Assembly: GCA_035048485.1 (NCBI GenBank)
Contig: CM068587.1
Location: 54,035,501 to 54,099,500, forward strand
Direction of reading: 5' to 3'
Source: Pteria penguin
Lineage: Eukaryota; Mollusca; Bivalvia; Pterioida; Pteriidae
Length of the DNA stretch: 64,000 bases
In this document: positions 35,670-46,983 of the stretch, one piece after another
How the letters are laid out: the number at the start of each line of letters is the position of its first letter
How positions within the stretch are numbered: the first letter of the stretch is position 1
Notes under the pieces: generated by a model
Told to the model about the DNA's origin: nothing
What the model saw: the letters and a program-made list of their open reading frames with translations, nothing else
Database searches by the model: none
Position numbers and translations under genes: made by a program

Positions 35670-37137
35670 GTAAATTTCTGAAAGTACACGGGGAAGAATA
35701 AAAGTATACAGGTGTGATGTATGCTTCGCCTTGGTTAAGGAGATCGAAATTCTATAAGAAAACTTAACATTCCTTGATGAGGAATTTTTTCGATAGAATT
35801 TACAGCTGTATAATTTAATACTATGATTAGAAATATTAGTTCATAACATTACAAAAAGTGACATCTTTCTCCAATGATGTTGTGTATTTGACTAATTTTC
35901 CTGGAGAAAAATCCTGGTGTTCAGATGCCGTCAAAGAATACTGGTATCTAAGGAAGCACATGCACTTATGTAAATCACAATGGTGTCATTTACATTACTT
36001 GCACTGTAAATTCTCACTCCCCCCTCCCCCCAATTATCCTAGAACCCATCCAGTTTAGCATTGGTTTGCTGTGCAAGGTATGTAATGTAAGAATATGAAT
36101 TTGAATTCAGTCCCATTTTAGACAGTTACATAGTACATAATTTTCCTGGTGCCCTAAACTTACCTAAGGCCATGTTCTTCTCCTGTGAATACCAAAGAAT
36201 ACAGAGATATTTCAAAGTTAAATGCAGAACATAATGGGGATACAGGGTATGTTAATGATGTCATCAGCTATGTTTGTACATATCAGTATGTGTGTATATA
36301 TTGTGCTTTGTCGTCATTTACATAAAATTTACATACGTGTTGAAGGTGTGTGATTTACTGCAAGTACTTTGGTTTCCTTCAACTGGTAAACACTGAATGG
36401 CCATTATATTGGTAAAGTAATAACAGATGAGCATCAGAAAAAAAACCCCAATGAATAAAGGAATGCAGTTTTATTAAGTTTTCATAAAAGAACAAATTTA
36501 GCTTGTTTATGCCTATTTTCCATCTGATAGTGGATCTTAAGTAGCAGACACTTTGATAATGAGAATAGTTTAAAAACTTCAATCTAGAGAGTGCTTTCTG
36601 ATTTAAGGAATAAATTTTGTCAGTCAAAATCTTTGAGCTAGCACTTTAAGCACTCTCTGTGGTTTTTAAATCTGAATGGTCCTTGTTTGCCTGGCCTTGT
36701 GAGTTTTTACATCTGAATGGTCCTTGTTGGCCTGGCCTTGTGAGTTATAGTACTGTGCTGGAATGAATTGACGTTGTCAAGTCTGGTTGAATGGTCCTTG
36801 TTGGCCTGGCCTTGTGAGTTTTTACATCTGAATGGTCCTTGTTGGCCTGGCCTTGTGAGTTATAGTTCTATGCTGGAATGAACTGATGTTGTCAAGTCTG
36901 TTGAATAAGTTGCAAAGGTCATTTGGTGGTTCTCTCAGAAAAATCGTATCTATCACTGAACATTGCTCTGCTATGATCAGTCGTTTTCTTGGGAAACTTG
37001 TTTTCCACAGTAATAAACTTGGGATGCCACTCTGTCGGTATGTGTGATAATATATGTGTGTATTTACAAGCAAACAAATCATCTCAAGATGATTATCAGT
37101 TGTACCAATACGCTATAAAGTTCTCTTATTGTTACAG
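35670..37137 (+). other. BTBD7 intron 4
   Basis: A 1.5 kb intron, GTAAAT to TTGTTACAG, containing the duplicated repeat at 36671-36900. No coding signal. Confidence 0.75.
36671..36900. repeat. two-level tandem duplication in BTBD7 intron 4
   Basis: A 41-42 bp unit with GAATGGTCCTTGTTGGCCTG then GCCTTGTGAGTT occurs four times as two pairs. Each pair is followed by a shared tail (CTGGAATGAA.TGA..TTGTCAAGTCTG), so a roughly 115-bp segment was duplicated after an initial tandem doubling. Confidence 0.88.
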
Positions 37138-37321
37138 GCTGTCTTAGACGAGCGGCTGTCGCAGGGTCACGATCACGACCCTGGCAGAGTGCGCACCATA
37201 CAGATGTCATCCATCCCTGATACCCTCTACATGGTGGAGGATCGACATTACCCACAATCCACTGGCATCTACAGTCCTCCCAGTTGCTCGACGGTGGATA
37301 TCATCGCAGGGACCATTCCAG
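37138..37321 (+). CDS. BTBD7: BTBD7 coding exon 5 (residues 576-636)
   Basis: AVLDERL and VRTIQMSSIPDTLYMVEDR match the vertebrate SVLDEMM and RMVRMSNVPDTLYMV. The exon ends CATTCCAG before donor GTTAAA in phase 1. The second half (HYPQSTGIYSPPSCSTVD) is lower complexity and less conserved. Confidence 0.92.
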
Positions 37322-37498
37322 GTTAAACATTGTATAATTCAGTCTTCTGAAAACTTATGTTACTCTAACTCAAAGAATTATTCATTAGTCCAGTGTAAAA
37401 GCTTGTATACTGATTTCACTAGTATAGTAGTTATACCCCAAAAATTTGGTGGGGAATGAGGTGTAGTATGTGAGAATTAAATCCTTAAAAAATGTTCA

Positions 37499-37667
37499 AA
37501 TTCACAATATAATATTAACAATAATAATTCACAATATAATATTAACAATAATAAATCACAATATAATATTAACAATAATAATTCACAATATAATATTAAC
37601 AATAATAATTCAAAACATACTATTAATAATAATAATTCACAATATAATATTAACAATAATAATTGAA
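37499..37667. repeat. 27-bp tandem array in BTBD7 intron 5
   Basis: About six copies of CACAATATAATATTAACAAT followed by AATAATT. Being a multiple of three, it yields an Ile/Asn-rich frame that is an artefact. It occupies about 40 percent of the 435-bp intron 37322-37756. Confidence 0.92.
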
Positions 37668-37756
37668 GTTCATACAATATCTATAGAACAATTGAAGATT
37701 ATCATTGTTACATAAAGTTGAATCATGATGATATATATTTTTGAAAATTTTGACAG

Positions 37757-38139
37757 TTCCGGATTCCAACACACTTCATCACATGTTACAAAGAGAACAG
37801 GAACTTCAAAACTGTCAGTTGACTCAGCGAGCGTATTGTCTCCCTTACTGCGACAGACGAGCCGTTAACTGCCACATTCAACTACGCACTGTGAGGGAGT
37901 TTGGTCTCCCAGACTCCACCATAGAAGTCCTACAGAACAGTCAGAGTTACTTCCCCTCTGAACCAGTCACAGCCAGACCAAAGCCCTCTATCAGCAATAC
38001 TCCATTGCAGCGCTATCTGATATCGTCATCTCGTCACAAGTCAACGCCACCTATGAGTCGTAGACATCATCAAGGCAACTTCAATAAACCTATTCAGAGG
38101 GTGTCACCGACACGTCCTCGTAATGGAGTCAGTAAGGAG
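37757..38139 (+). CDS. BTBD7: BTBD7 coding exon 6 (residues 637-764)
   Basis: The split codon gives VPDSNTLHHMLQREQELQN, then TQRAYCLPYC and NCHIQLRTVREFGLPDST, matching vertebrate VPRLLIMKDMVRRLQEL, VQRAYALNC and YEIQIRVLREFGLAD. The rest is Ser/Pro/Arg-rich and likely disordered. It ends AAGGAG before donor GTATGT in phase 0. Confidence 0.92.
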
Positions 38140-38699
38140 GTATGTATTCAGATGTATATACATCGTATGGTATTGGATTAGCTGTTTTACTCAATTCTGG
38201 AAGATCTGGGGTTGAGATATTTAGTCTGTTGCTTGCCCTTCAGATGAAAAAGAGAAAGCCAAGATCTGCCATACTGGTAGTGTTCCAGTTACTGGCCAAG
38301 ACCAATTACTGGCTTCTACATTTTTTCGGCTTTTGAAATATGAATTAATGAGATTTTTTCAGGTGACTGTCTGCATTACATAGGATACTAAATATTACGT
38401 ATGAAAATTTCGTCAATTCACATTTTGAATACACTTAATAATGTAGTAGCTGGTAACTGGTCTTAGCCGGGGACTGGTCCTTCGCTAGTATTACTTTGAG
38501 AGTTGGTATGCAGCAAAATCCCTCACTACTGTGGATAGGTCAATTGCATTATTACTAGAAACTATAACCTAACTGACAAGGCAGTCGCATTCACCATTTA
38601 AAAGAAATCGTCATGTAACAAATTAATAAAATTAATGTAAAAGTGGAAAGCAATCTACTTCTGTGTATTGATTTCTTGTCTGTATGATGAGACAATGAA

Positions 38700-38859
38700 A
38701 ACTGTCGTGTATCATGGTAGATGTGGCACATAAAAGATTACTCACTGCTTCGGGTGGGTGCGTTGCAAAGGTATAAATTTCTAAGCAATGTATCAGGCAG
38801 ATACCGTCACTGTATATGTAAAATTTTACATGTGTGACATAAAATAACAATCAATCAAT
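38700..38859 (+). mobile_element. SINE, head-less fragment
   Basis: GTGTATCATGGTAGATGTGG, AAAGATTACTCACTGCTTCG, TTGCAAAGGT and a tail of AATCAATCAATC match the body and tail of the SINE at 50609. The tRNA-like head is absent. Confidence 0.75.
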
Positions 38860-39239
38860 CATGATTATGACCTATTTAAATAATGTATGATTATGACCTA
38901 TTCAAGTAATGTATGATTATGAGCTATTCAAGTAATGTATGATTATGACCTATTTAAGTAATGTATGATTATGACCTATTTAAGTAATGTATGATTATGA
39001 CCTATTCAAGTAATGTATGATTATGAGCTATTCAAGTAATGTATGATTATGACCTATTTAAGAAATGTATGATTATGACCTATTTAAGTAATGTATGATT
39101 ATGACTTATTTAAGCAATATATGATTATGACCTATTTAAGTAATGTATGATTATGACCTATTTAAGTAATGTATGATTATGAGCTATTCAAGTAATGTAT
39201 GATTATGACCTATTTAAGTAATGTATGATTATGACCTAC
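38860..39239. repeat. 26-bp tandem array abutting a splice acceptor
   Basis: About 14 copies of ATGATTATGACCTATTTAAG followed by TAATGT, with a few variants (GAGCTATTC). It begins at the end of the SINE tail, and the last partial unit (39226-39239) runs directly into CTTTTACAG. Confidence 0.93.
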
Positions 39240-39247
39240 TTTTACAG

Positions 39248-39400
39248 AATGTGGTCAATCCAATCAATGATGGTGCTTTAAGTGATGTAATGCCAGACAT
39301 TGCCATGGCATCGTCCTCCCTAAACCAGATGCATATTCAGGATGAGTTTGAATTAGACATTGGTGATGGGTCAACTCACCACGGCACAACTTATATCTAG
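39248..39400 (+). CDS. BTBD7: BTBD7 last coding exon (residues 765-814, stop)
   Basis: After CTTTTACAG the frame reads NVVNPINDGALSDVMPDIAM, then SSSLNQ and a short acidic end, and stops TAG. LSDVMPDIAMASSSL aligns with vertebrate LNDLMPDIAVGVSTL, a conserved linear motif embedded in the vertebrate C-terminal tail. Here the protein ends about 35 residues after it, so the long disordered tail of vertebrates is absent. Confidence 0.9.
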   Translation, partial: NVVNPINDGALSDVMPDIAMASSSLNQMHIQDEFELDIGDGSTHHGTTYI

Positions 39401-39916
39401 AGTTATCTCCCCTGTGACAGAATCTGTGATGTTTTGTGTAATAAGTTGTTGACACCTTCATATTCTATTGTTTGTTTTACATTCTCGAGGTTGTCATGGA
39501 TACTACGTGTTTAGTGCTCAACTTTGTATGTCCCATGTAAATCAAATTGTGTTCAATACAATGGCAATTTATCATTTATTCATATCGTTGCAAGTTATAA
39601 ATCAAATTTTTATCCTATTTTATGCATTGTCATATTTGATTTGAAAGCATGGAAGGGGAGGGGGGGGGGAGGAATGTTAGGCATAGGTATAATAACTATA
39701 TATATTGATATTTAATATATGTATTTATGCAATATTTCTATGACACTAAATTGTAATGTCATATATGTTACTATGTTCCCAGTAGAGATATGTAACTCTT
39801 GTTAATATAAAGTATAATTAAACCAGAAATGGTAATGCGAAATATCTTCAATATATCGTATATTCTGATAAACATGAGCTTGGATTATATTTTGTCAGTA
39901 GTTATACCAGTCTGTA

Positions 39917-40066
39917 AGAATCTTGATGCATTTTCTGGATTGCCGACTGATGCTCTCTGTGGATCCAGAATCTTGATGCATTTGCTGGATTGCAGACTGA
40001 TGCTCTCTGTGGATCCAGAATCTTGATGCATTTCCTGGATTGCCGACTGATGCTCCTTGTAGATCT
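39917..40066. repeat. 50-bp tandem repeat, three copies
   Basis: AGAATCTTGATGCATTTNCT, GGATTGC and CTGATGCTCTCTGTGGATCC recur three times at 50-bp spacing with small differences; the third copy ends diverged. Confidence 0.9.
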
Positions 40067-42147
40067 AGTAATTAAGTCTATTTCAGTAATATGCTGTAAT
40101 TTTGAGCCAGCTAATGAAACTTGTAATTTTTTAAGTATACATATTACGGTTATGATTTTTTATTCTACTAGAAATCTAACAGTTGTTACTTAGTAATAAT
40201 TAAGATCTCTTCAATTAGGGCTATTTTGTCAGTTATGATTTTAAAGTCTCTTAGCCAAAAAAAGACCCCCCAAAAAAAGAAAAAAACCCAGTTACCAATG
40301 AAACTGCGGCAGCTTTTATTAAATACTTCCAAGCATGTTAATGAAAATTCAAATACAGGTTTAGGCTGCCACAAGTAGATTTATTTTACTTAATCTGATC
40401 TAAGGTTTTCTGACTTTTTTATTTTTTATTCTTTAAGAAGTGACCAATACATTATGTGTGAAGACACTTAATCTGCCAAAATGTTTCGTTATAGTTTCAT
40501 TAGCTCACTGTCTCCTCAGTCATGTTTTCTTTTAGTTATAAGTGTCATTCCTCTGTACTTTTTTATTTTTTACCGGTATTTATAGAGGTTACATACATAA
40601 ATCTGTTACAAAAAGAAACAAATTTACAAGTATAGGAAAGAGTTCATTTCATAATATTTTCCTCTCATGATCTTAATGGCATTGAACCGTTCTATTTTTA
40701 GTATTATTTTGATTATTTCATTCATCATACATACATCTAATGTCTTGTCCTCAATTTCAGAGGATAACTCCACTCTGAGGGGATTTTTTTTGCCAGAAAA
40801 TGATCACTCATGAAAAAACCTCACAGTTTACTTTCTTAAGATTGAGTTTAAAACACACCACTGATTTAAATACAGTTTTCTTGCTGTGATACTCACTTTT
40901 CAAATAGGAGTACAAACTATCATCAAATTGCAAGCAAATCAACATACCTTCCTAGTCAAAACTAAAAATAATTATAAAATGAATCAGTTTTTTTCCCAAA
41001 GCATATTGGATTGATCTATTTGAGTTACCTCTCTTTGCAAGGGTTTTCTTTCCTTTTGCTAGATTTTCAGTTTTAAAAATATTTGAGAATGTAGAAATTT
41101 TGCTAAGAAATTGAATCAGTATATATGAATATTTAATAAATGTAGTGTCAATGATGCTTGAATGTATAGAATTAGAGCTTATTTAGTAGTTAAAACGTTG
41201 GCTCAGAGGGCAGATGGTCTGGGGTGTGATACCCAGTAGAGTCACTTTTTGACTGGATGGCTACTCACTGCCCCATAAAACGAAATAAATAGATTGTTGA
41301 CATAAAACCGTGTTAATTCAATCAACCAAAAAATCTATGTATATGTATAACCAAAGTTACTGTGTGACAAAAGCTTTAATCAATTTAATTATAATTTATC
41401 AATGAAACTTATTATATAGTGTGTGGTAGACATATGAGGTTTTGTTTTTATCAGCAAACAAATTAAAACTGATACAGTGTTGATTACACTGAGTACTTAC
41501 CCTGGCTCAGTTTTCTCCAGTTTTTGAGGAGGTATATAATAAAAAAGCAGTTTCTTAGGGTCTTTTTTGACTGTGCTTACGAATATATATGATATTTCAT
41601 TTGGATATTACACAATTTCTTATACATCTGTCAAGAATATTTTAAGCCATACTTCAACTAAACTAAAACTGTATATGTAGAAATTCTTAGAGAATATTCC
41701 CAGTGATATTTCTATTGAATAGGTATCTTAGATGCCATTTCATCACACCTATCTTAATATATTAAAATATATAACTCCTTAAATGAAAACACTTGTAATT
41801 ACCCGACAAGTTTTATTCCTTCAATTATATTTAAATGTATCTATAGAAAATGATAGCTGACACAAATGTTACTCCTGAAATTCTTACAATAATATTGAAA
41901 TCAAATCATCTGGAGTGAAATTTATACATAGCTGCAACTTTAATCCACAAACTGTAGGGCCTGAATGCATGACTTACTTTGTAAGGAGGTGGTGCTCCAT
42001 CTCCTGTAGATCACATGACCTCTTTTCCTTCACATCATGGGTACAGGAGGAATACCTCCTCATTTGGTTGAGTTTGTGATATGTACATGATATTTTGTTT
42101 TCATTTTATCATATTTATAACTGATTGTTCACTTTACATGGAGTCTG

Positions 42148-42153
42148 AATAAA
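42148..42153 (+). terminator. candidate distal polyadenylation signal
   Basis: AATAAA in GAGTCTGAATAAATACAG. A transcript ending just beyond would carry a 3' UTR of about 2.77 kb. Confidence 0.35.
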
Positions 42154-42179
42154 TACAGAAATGATTCGTATCTTATAAT

Positions 42180-43580
42180 TGATTGCATATCTTTATTTGC
42201 CATATAAAACTTCATAAGAATTATCTTAGGGTAAGGAGAGATGTGTGGGAAAGGGGTGGGGGCAGGGTGTCTTGCTTACGATGTCACGGTGGATATTGGC
42301 GCATTAATGTGGGTAGGTCTATTTTACCTGTAGACGTTACCTGCAATGTATCGAGCAGATGCTTACGCCATGTAGGTGTGACGTAGAACAATAATCGGAC
42401 AACTGAACACAGGGCGCCGCAGCCGAGATGAAATACTCCTACCTTATGCTATGTAAAACAAAATATCAACCTGTCTGCAAGGTGTCTTATGTCACCTTTC
42501 TCATATATTTTTCTAGAAGATGGGGCCATGAATTGAAATTTGTCTAGAAGAATTCTGATGAAAATCATAGCTAACGACTTTTTTCTTTTTTTTTCTTAAA
42601 CTTTTTCTTAAAAAAGATTTTAAAAAATTAACACACTGTTTATTTCGTTCTGTGCCCTGAATTGTTTCTAGTCACCATAAAGTGACTCCTGAAAAAGCAT
42701 TGAGCACTACAGAATACTGATGTACCTAATACATGAGGACCTGGGTTCGAATCCAGTTTTGATATTTGTCATTGTTCACACAAAAAAATCGGGTTTTTTT
42801 ATCGAGTCCAGTTTTTCTTTTGTGGTCCCAATTTTTTTTTTAAATATTTGCATAATTTATAAAAAACACTAGCGAACGAAATTATGTTTTCTGTCTGATA
42901 CACGTCTAGTTGGAATATCTTCCGAATCCAAGTGTAAAGAAAGAACGAAAAATGTGATATTCACATGTTGACATATGTCTTATCTTTAAATGGTGCATGG
43001 AAACCAACCGCTGGTGTCTTGATTGTCAGTAATGTATGTTCGTATTTGCCCCACACTTTCCTTTGTATTTACTCTGACATTTTCAATATCCCCGGAGATA
43101 AGTCTAAAATTTCACTTACAGCGAAATACATTTATTGCTTACCACCAAAATCCACTTTAATCTCTCATTATTTATATTCATAATGAAATCGTCATTCATT
43201 TGCCAGCAGTTTTAGTGGATGTCCAGGCACACTTTCATTGAAGTTATACGTCCTTCGCTTTATTTATTTGATCTGCCAAATCTAGAACTAGACGGTTTCC
43301 ATGATCAATATTTGAATTGACGGAGACGCAAAATAAAGTGATAAAATTCAATAGGTTCGTGGTTGGTTGTTTGCTTTGTTTTGACGGTGATGAACTCTGC
43401 TCAGAAATATTTCACCGATATATAGATGCGGCATAAGAGATGGTGGCAAACCGTTTCGAAACGTTTTCTGTTTAAACATTTTTTCACCCGTGATTCAAAA
43501 GTGCATTCAAATGACAAAATGTTTCGGAGTATTTCATAACGTTTCTTGTATGCTGAATACTCCTCTACCTCCGTACTTTA
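42180..43580. other. no gene seen
   Basis: AT-rich with T runs. GGGTTCGAATCCAG near 42745 is B-box-like and may be a decayed SINE head, but nothing recognisable accompanies it. Confidence 0.5.
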
Positions 43581-43750
43581 GGCATGCTTGGTGTAGTGGT
43601 TTAGCGTTTGGCATATGACGGAGACGATCCGGGTTCGATTCCCGGGTGGCGCCACTACGATTAAGAGGTTGGTAACCTCCTGCTTCCATGTCGCGATATA
43701 ACTGAAATTGTGTTGAAAGCGACGTAAAACACCAATCAACCAACCAATCC
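43581..43750 (+). mobile_element. second-family tRNA-derived SINE
   Basis: The tRNA-like head runs GGCATGCTTGGTGTAGTGGT to a B-box GGGTTCGATTCCCGGG and GGCGCC. Then AAGAGGTTGGTAACCTCCTG, GCGATATAACTGAAA, GAAAGCGACGTAAAACACCA and a tail of AATCAACCAACC. The family is distinct from the SINE at 43860; fragments occur at 6528 and 54087. Confidence 0.82.
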
Positions 43751-43859
43751 ACCGTCGGTACTGTTGATTTCTTTCCCGTTACTTTTTTAATCATGGTTAT
43801 CACTCTATCACGTCGGGTTTAAGGTGACTGCCATTTCCCCTCATTTTTGTAATAATTAC

Positions 43860-44140
43860 AAGCCGGCGTGGCCTAGTGGTATCGCGCTGGACTCCTGATC
43901 TACGTCCTGATCGGGTTCGATTCCCGCTCTGGTCATGCCGGTGTCCTGTCTTTCGGATGAGACAGTAAAAACCGAGGACCCGTGTCGTGGTATGCATGGC
44001 ACCTTAAAGATGCCTCACTGCTTCGGTTGGGTCCGTTGCAAAGGTCAAAATTTGTATGCCCCGGCATCAGGCAGATGCCGTCACCATATACGTGAAATAT
44101 TCGTGGTGTGACGTTAAACAAAAATCAATCAATCAATCAA
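43860..44140 (+). mobile_element. tRNA-derived SINE, full length with target-site duplication
   Basis: It has head AAGCCGGCGTGGCCTAGTGG, B-box GGGTTCGATTCCCG, the full body, and an AATC tail. It is flanked by perfect 12-bp repeats TGTAATAATTAC at 43848-43859 and 44141-44152, the mark of LINE-mediated insertion. This is one of the best preserved copies in the window. Confidence 0.93.
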
Positions 44141-44220
44141 TGTAATAATTACCCCTCCCCCTTTCCTTATTTTCCACACACATGTTTAAAGCCTACACTT
44201 CATATACTTGTACTCGTGGT

Positions 44221-44575
44221 TACTTAACGGACAGGTTGGTCCAGTGATATGGCACATGACTTCAGACTTGATGATCCTGGTTCGATTCCGACTGTCGACT
44301 CGGAGTTTTGTTTTTTTGTTTTTGTTTTTGGTTTTTTTTTTTTTTTTTTTTTTTTGTTTTTGTTTTTGTTTTTGTTGTTTTTTTTTTTTTTTTTTACTGT
44401 ATATCATTACCGTCTGCCTCTCGATCTGTCCTTCCGATGTGACTGTAAAAACCGAAGCCCCTCTGGCACGCAAAAGATCCCTCACTGCTTCGGGTCTGTC
44501 CGTATTACGAAGCATTGCACCAGACAGGTGCCGTCATCGTGTATAAACAGTAATCGTGGAGTGGCTCAAAACAAC
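44221..44575 (+). mobile_element. SINE split by a T-rich tract
   Basis: A tRNA-like head (GGTTGGTCCAGTGATATGGC to GGTTCGATTCCGACTG) is separated from a SINE body (GTAAAAACCGAAGCCC, AAAGATCCCTCACTGCTTCG, AGACAGGTGCCGTCATC) by about 90 bp of poly-T with G or C interruptions (44306-44394). The tract produces artefactual Phe-rich and Lys-rich frames. Confidence 0.7.
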
Positions 44576-45584
44576 AACAAAACAAAACCGTTAATACTTC
44601 AAAGGAATAAATTTGTGATCTTAAATCCACAAGTGAATTAAGTTAACATTTTGCCGTTTAATTACTGTCCTACGGTCAATCACCCAACTTTAAATTACAA
44701 ATACTCTTACATGTGATTAAGAGTAATAACAAGACTAGCCGTCTAGATTACACCGAAACAGATTCTAAAAAGTTTATCCGAAAAAAAAATATTTTTTACA
44801 TTCTGTTGGTGATCGTAATTAACATTATTCAAATTGCAGTGTCATATGACAAAAATGAAAATTTTGACTTGCGGGACGTTTCCTAAAGGTTACAGTAACC
44901 CGTACGTTCTCACCTCTTTATTTTTTTTTTTTCATCACGTTTCAATAGCATGTGCTGTGGCACTGAAAATTCGACAGAGAAAGTTTTTGAACATGTCAGC
45001 AAGGCAGATTAGCACTTTATTGAAGGTATTGAAATAGTGAGATTAGTTTGTATAAATAAACAAGATAAGTTGATTATTCATCCAGGGTAGATTCCAAGTC
45101 ACAAATAAAATATTTTGCCAAAGTAGGGATACGAGAGTGCGTTCATCTAATAAATTGAAGTGTACCATGATCCGCTTATAATGGGAGTGCAATAACTCTG
45201 ACTTACTCAGGCTTTTGTTAAAATGCCGCAAAACGGAACGAAACATGGCAAGTGACAGCTGGAATATTGAGAGAGATTCCACACACTAAAAGACAAAGAT
45301 TTCACACAATATAAGACAAAGAAAAGCATTGAAGATTCGGAAGTAGGGTCGACATTTTTTTGTAGGTTTTCAACATGCTAGTTGTAATGCGGTAATTGTA
45401 CATTTGTACATTTAACGGACAAACAAGGAAAGTAAATTGTCGGCAGAAGAAAGGCGAAAGACATTGTGACATTGTCTGGGTTATGAAGCACTGATAATCG
45501 ACGCTCGAGTGTGATTTAGCAACAATCTAAAGCTCTTACCATCGAGGAAAGTAAATATTGGCAGAAAAGAACAATTTCTGCCGT
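44576..45584. other. no gene seen
   Basis: AT-rich; no recognisable repeat or coding domain. Confidence 0.5.
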
Positions 45585-45592
45585 TATATATA
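45585..45592 (+). promoter_or_regulatory. candidate TATA box for the 115-residue gene
   Basis: TATATATA in CCGTTATATATACCTGG. The start site would be near 45615-45622, giving an approximately 145-nt leader. Confidence 0.4.
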
Positions 45593-45766
45593 CCTGGACT
45601 TAAACTTTAAAAGGAAAAATTAAAGTATTAGGAGTGAATTTAAAACAGTGTTTATCAACTGTTGATTGGATCAGTCGCGTTTAACTACCCTGTCTTTATT
45701 AGATATGCTGTGAGCATCTGCCGACAATTCGGAGAGGGAGTTTACGTGTCGGGGAAGAGTGTCAGA

Positions 45767-46114
45767 ATGTCGGAGGAGGACTTGACGGTGTATGCAGAGA
45801 CTCCCTCCATGGAGGAGGAAAAAGAGGAAGTTGTGATAGGAGGTTTCCTCTACCAGAACATATTTGGTATAAATTACAAAGATGTAGTGCCTCCAATCGT
45901 GCAATATAGTGTGATCAAATCAATGAAGTACGGAGATTCATTCGGAATGATGATGTACCTACACGATCTGAAGAAAAAACAACGCGCGGCGGAAGACATT
46001 CTCCGCCGGAAGTTAATGATCGAGGAGACGAAAGCGGAGTCCAAGTCTTCACACTCTACGTCCATAGCGCATAAAATTAATCACAAATACTACGAACCGT
46101 CGCAGCAATCGTGA
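45767..46114 (+). CDS. uncharacterised 115-residue protein
   Basis: Not recognised. The first in-frame ATG is at 45767 (MSEEDLTVYAETPSMEEEKE); the open frame upstream lacks an ATG. The protein has an acidic N-terminus, a central hydrophobic segment (VVIGGFLYQNIFGINYKDVV, PPIVQYSVIKSMKYGDSFG), and a charged C-terminal part likely helical (LHDLKKKQRAAEDILRRKLM) ending Ser/His-rich. No signal peptide or membrane span is clear; the acid-then-base layout suggests an intracellular protein. Coding support comes from GC content above the flanks, absence of repeats, a TATA box about 180 bp upstream and AATAAA about 530 bp downstream. It may instead be the last exon of a larger gene. Confidence 0.55.
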   Translation: MSEEDLTVYAETPSMEEEKEEVVIGGFLYQNIFGINYKDVVPPIVQYSVIKSMKYGDSFGMMMYLHDLKKKQRAAEDILRRKLMIEETKAESKSSHSTSIAHKINHKYYEPSQQS

Positions 46115-46644
46115 GAGAACCTGTATTTTACGGTCACCTCGATCTAGTCAGGAGTCATGTGCGGACTTAGCCACACAGTGCGGGATCATAGCTATAGGAA
46201 TTAGGACTTACTTATAACGCTTTATAGGATATGTAAGGTTAATAGGTTTATGCGATCGTTTAGTGCTTTATGTGTTAATTGTTGCTATACATGTTGACAA
46301 ATTTTTCATGTCATTATGGATGTACAGATCTGTGTGTATATGGCATCGTACTTGTCACAATATTTGGTGAGGTCGGCCATTTGTCATATTTACTGATATG
46401 TAACATATTCTGAATACAGACATGGGCGGATCCAGGGAATGCATACAGGATATCAACCTAAATGTAAGCTACATGGTCTATCAAAATGGGAGAAGAAAAC
46501 AGCTTTTTGGTAACATTTCAAACGAACATGATGGGGTCATATCGCGAAACCTTTCCTCGTATATGCTTATTAAAACAGTTTTGTCAAATGCCAATGTGTA
46601 GCTGACAGACGGACGGAAGACACATGCCAAACGAGTGACATAAA

Positions 46645-46650
46645 AATAAA
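46645..46650 (+). terminator. candidate polyadenylation signal for the 115-residue gene
   Basis: AATAAA in ACATAAAAATAAATATC, about 530 bp after the stop codon. Confidence 0.35.
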
Positions 46651-46906
46651 TATCTGCTCGGATTCTTTGGAAAGAGAACGTGCCTTCACACTTACACGCA
46701 TGTATTTTGCATACCTAGACTTGTACAAATGTGTTTCTTTCTAAAACTCCATGGTTCTTTAGCCTGTCTAGAGCTATATGATTTTCCATTATTTCATTTC
46801 ATATACATAAAGTGCAACAGGAATGTTTTCTATTTGTGTACTGTATACAAGACATTATGATCCGTCGTAGAGCTAATACAACAGGAAGGAGGGACTCGCC
46901 ACAAAG

Positions 46907-46983
46907 ACCCACCTATAGCATAGAAAACCTCGTAGAATCAAAGCCCCACCTATAGCATAGAAAACCTCTTAGAATCGAAAAAC
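46907..46983. repeat. 38-bp tandem duplication
   Basis: CCCACCTATAGCATAGAAAA followed by CCTCNTAGAATC is present twice with a few substitutions. Confidence 0.85.

Larger units (their letters stand above)
38140..39247 (+). other. BTBD7 intron 6
   Basis: A 1.1 kb intron that holds a SINE fragment followed directly by a 26-bp tandem array running up to the splice acceptor. Confidence 0.85.
39401..42175 (+). other. BTBD7: probable BTBD7 3' UTR
   Basis: AT-rich sequence without coding content after the stop codon. It contains three 50-bp tandem copies at 39917-40066 and several T-rich tracts. Earlier weak signals (ATTAAA near 39817, AATAAA near 41285) could shorten the transcript. Confidence 0.4.

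Noticed and set aside
37470..37715. Ile/Asn-rich 81-residue plus and Leu-rich minus frames
   Set aside because: Translation of a 27-bp tandem array in BTBD7 intron 5.
43620..43650. Functional tRNA gene suggested by GGTTCGATTCCCGGGTGGCG
   Set aside because: The head continues into a SINE body and tail and related copies exist at 6528 and 54087, so it is a tRNA-derived SINE.
44186..44641. Phe-rich and Lys-rich frames of 109-130 residues
   Set aside because: Translation of a poly-T tract inside a SINE.
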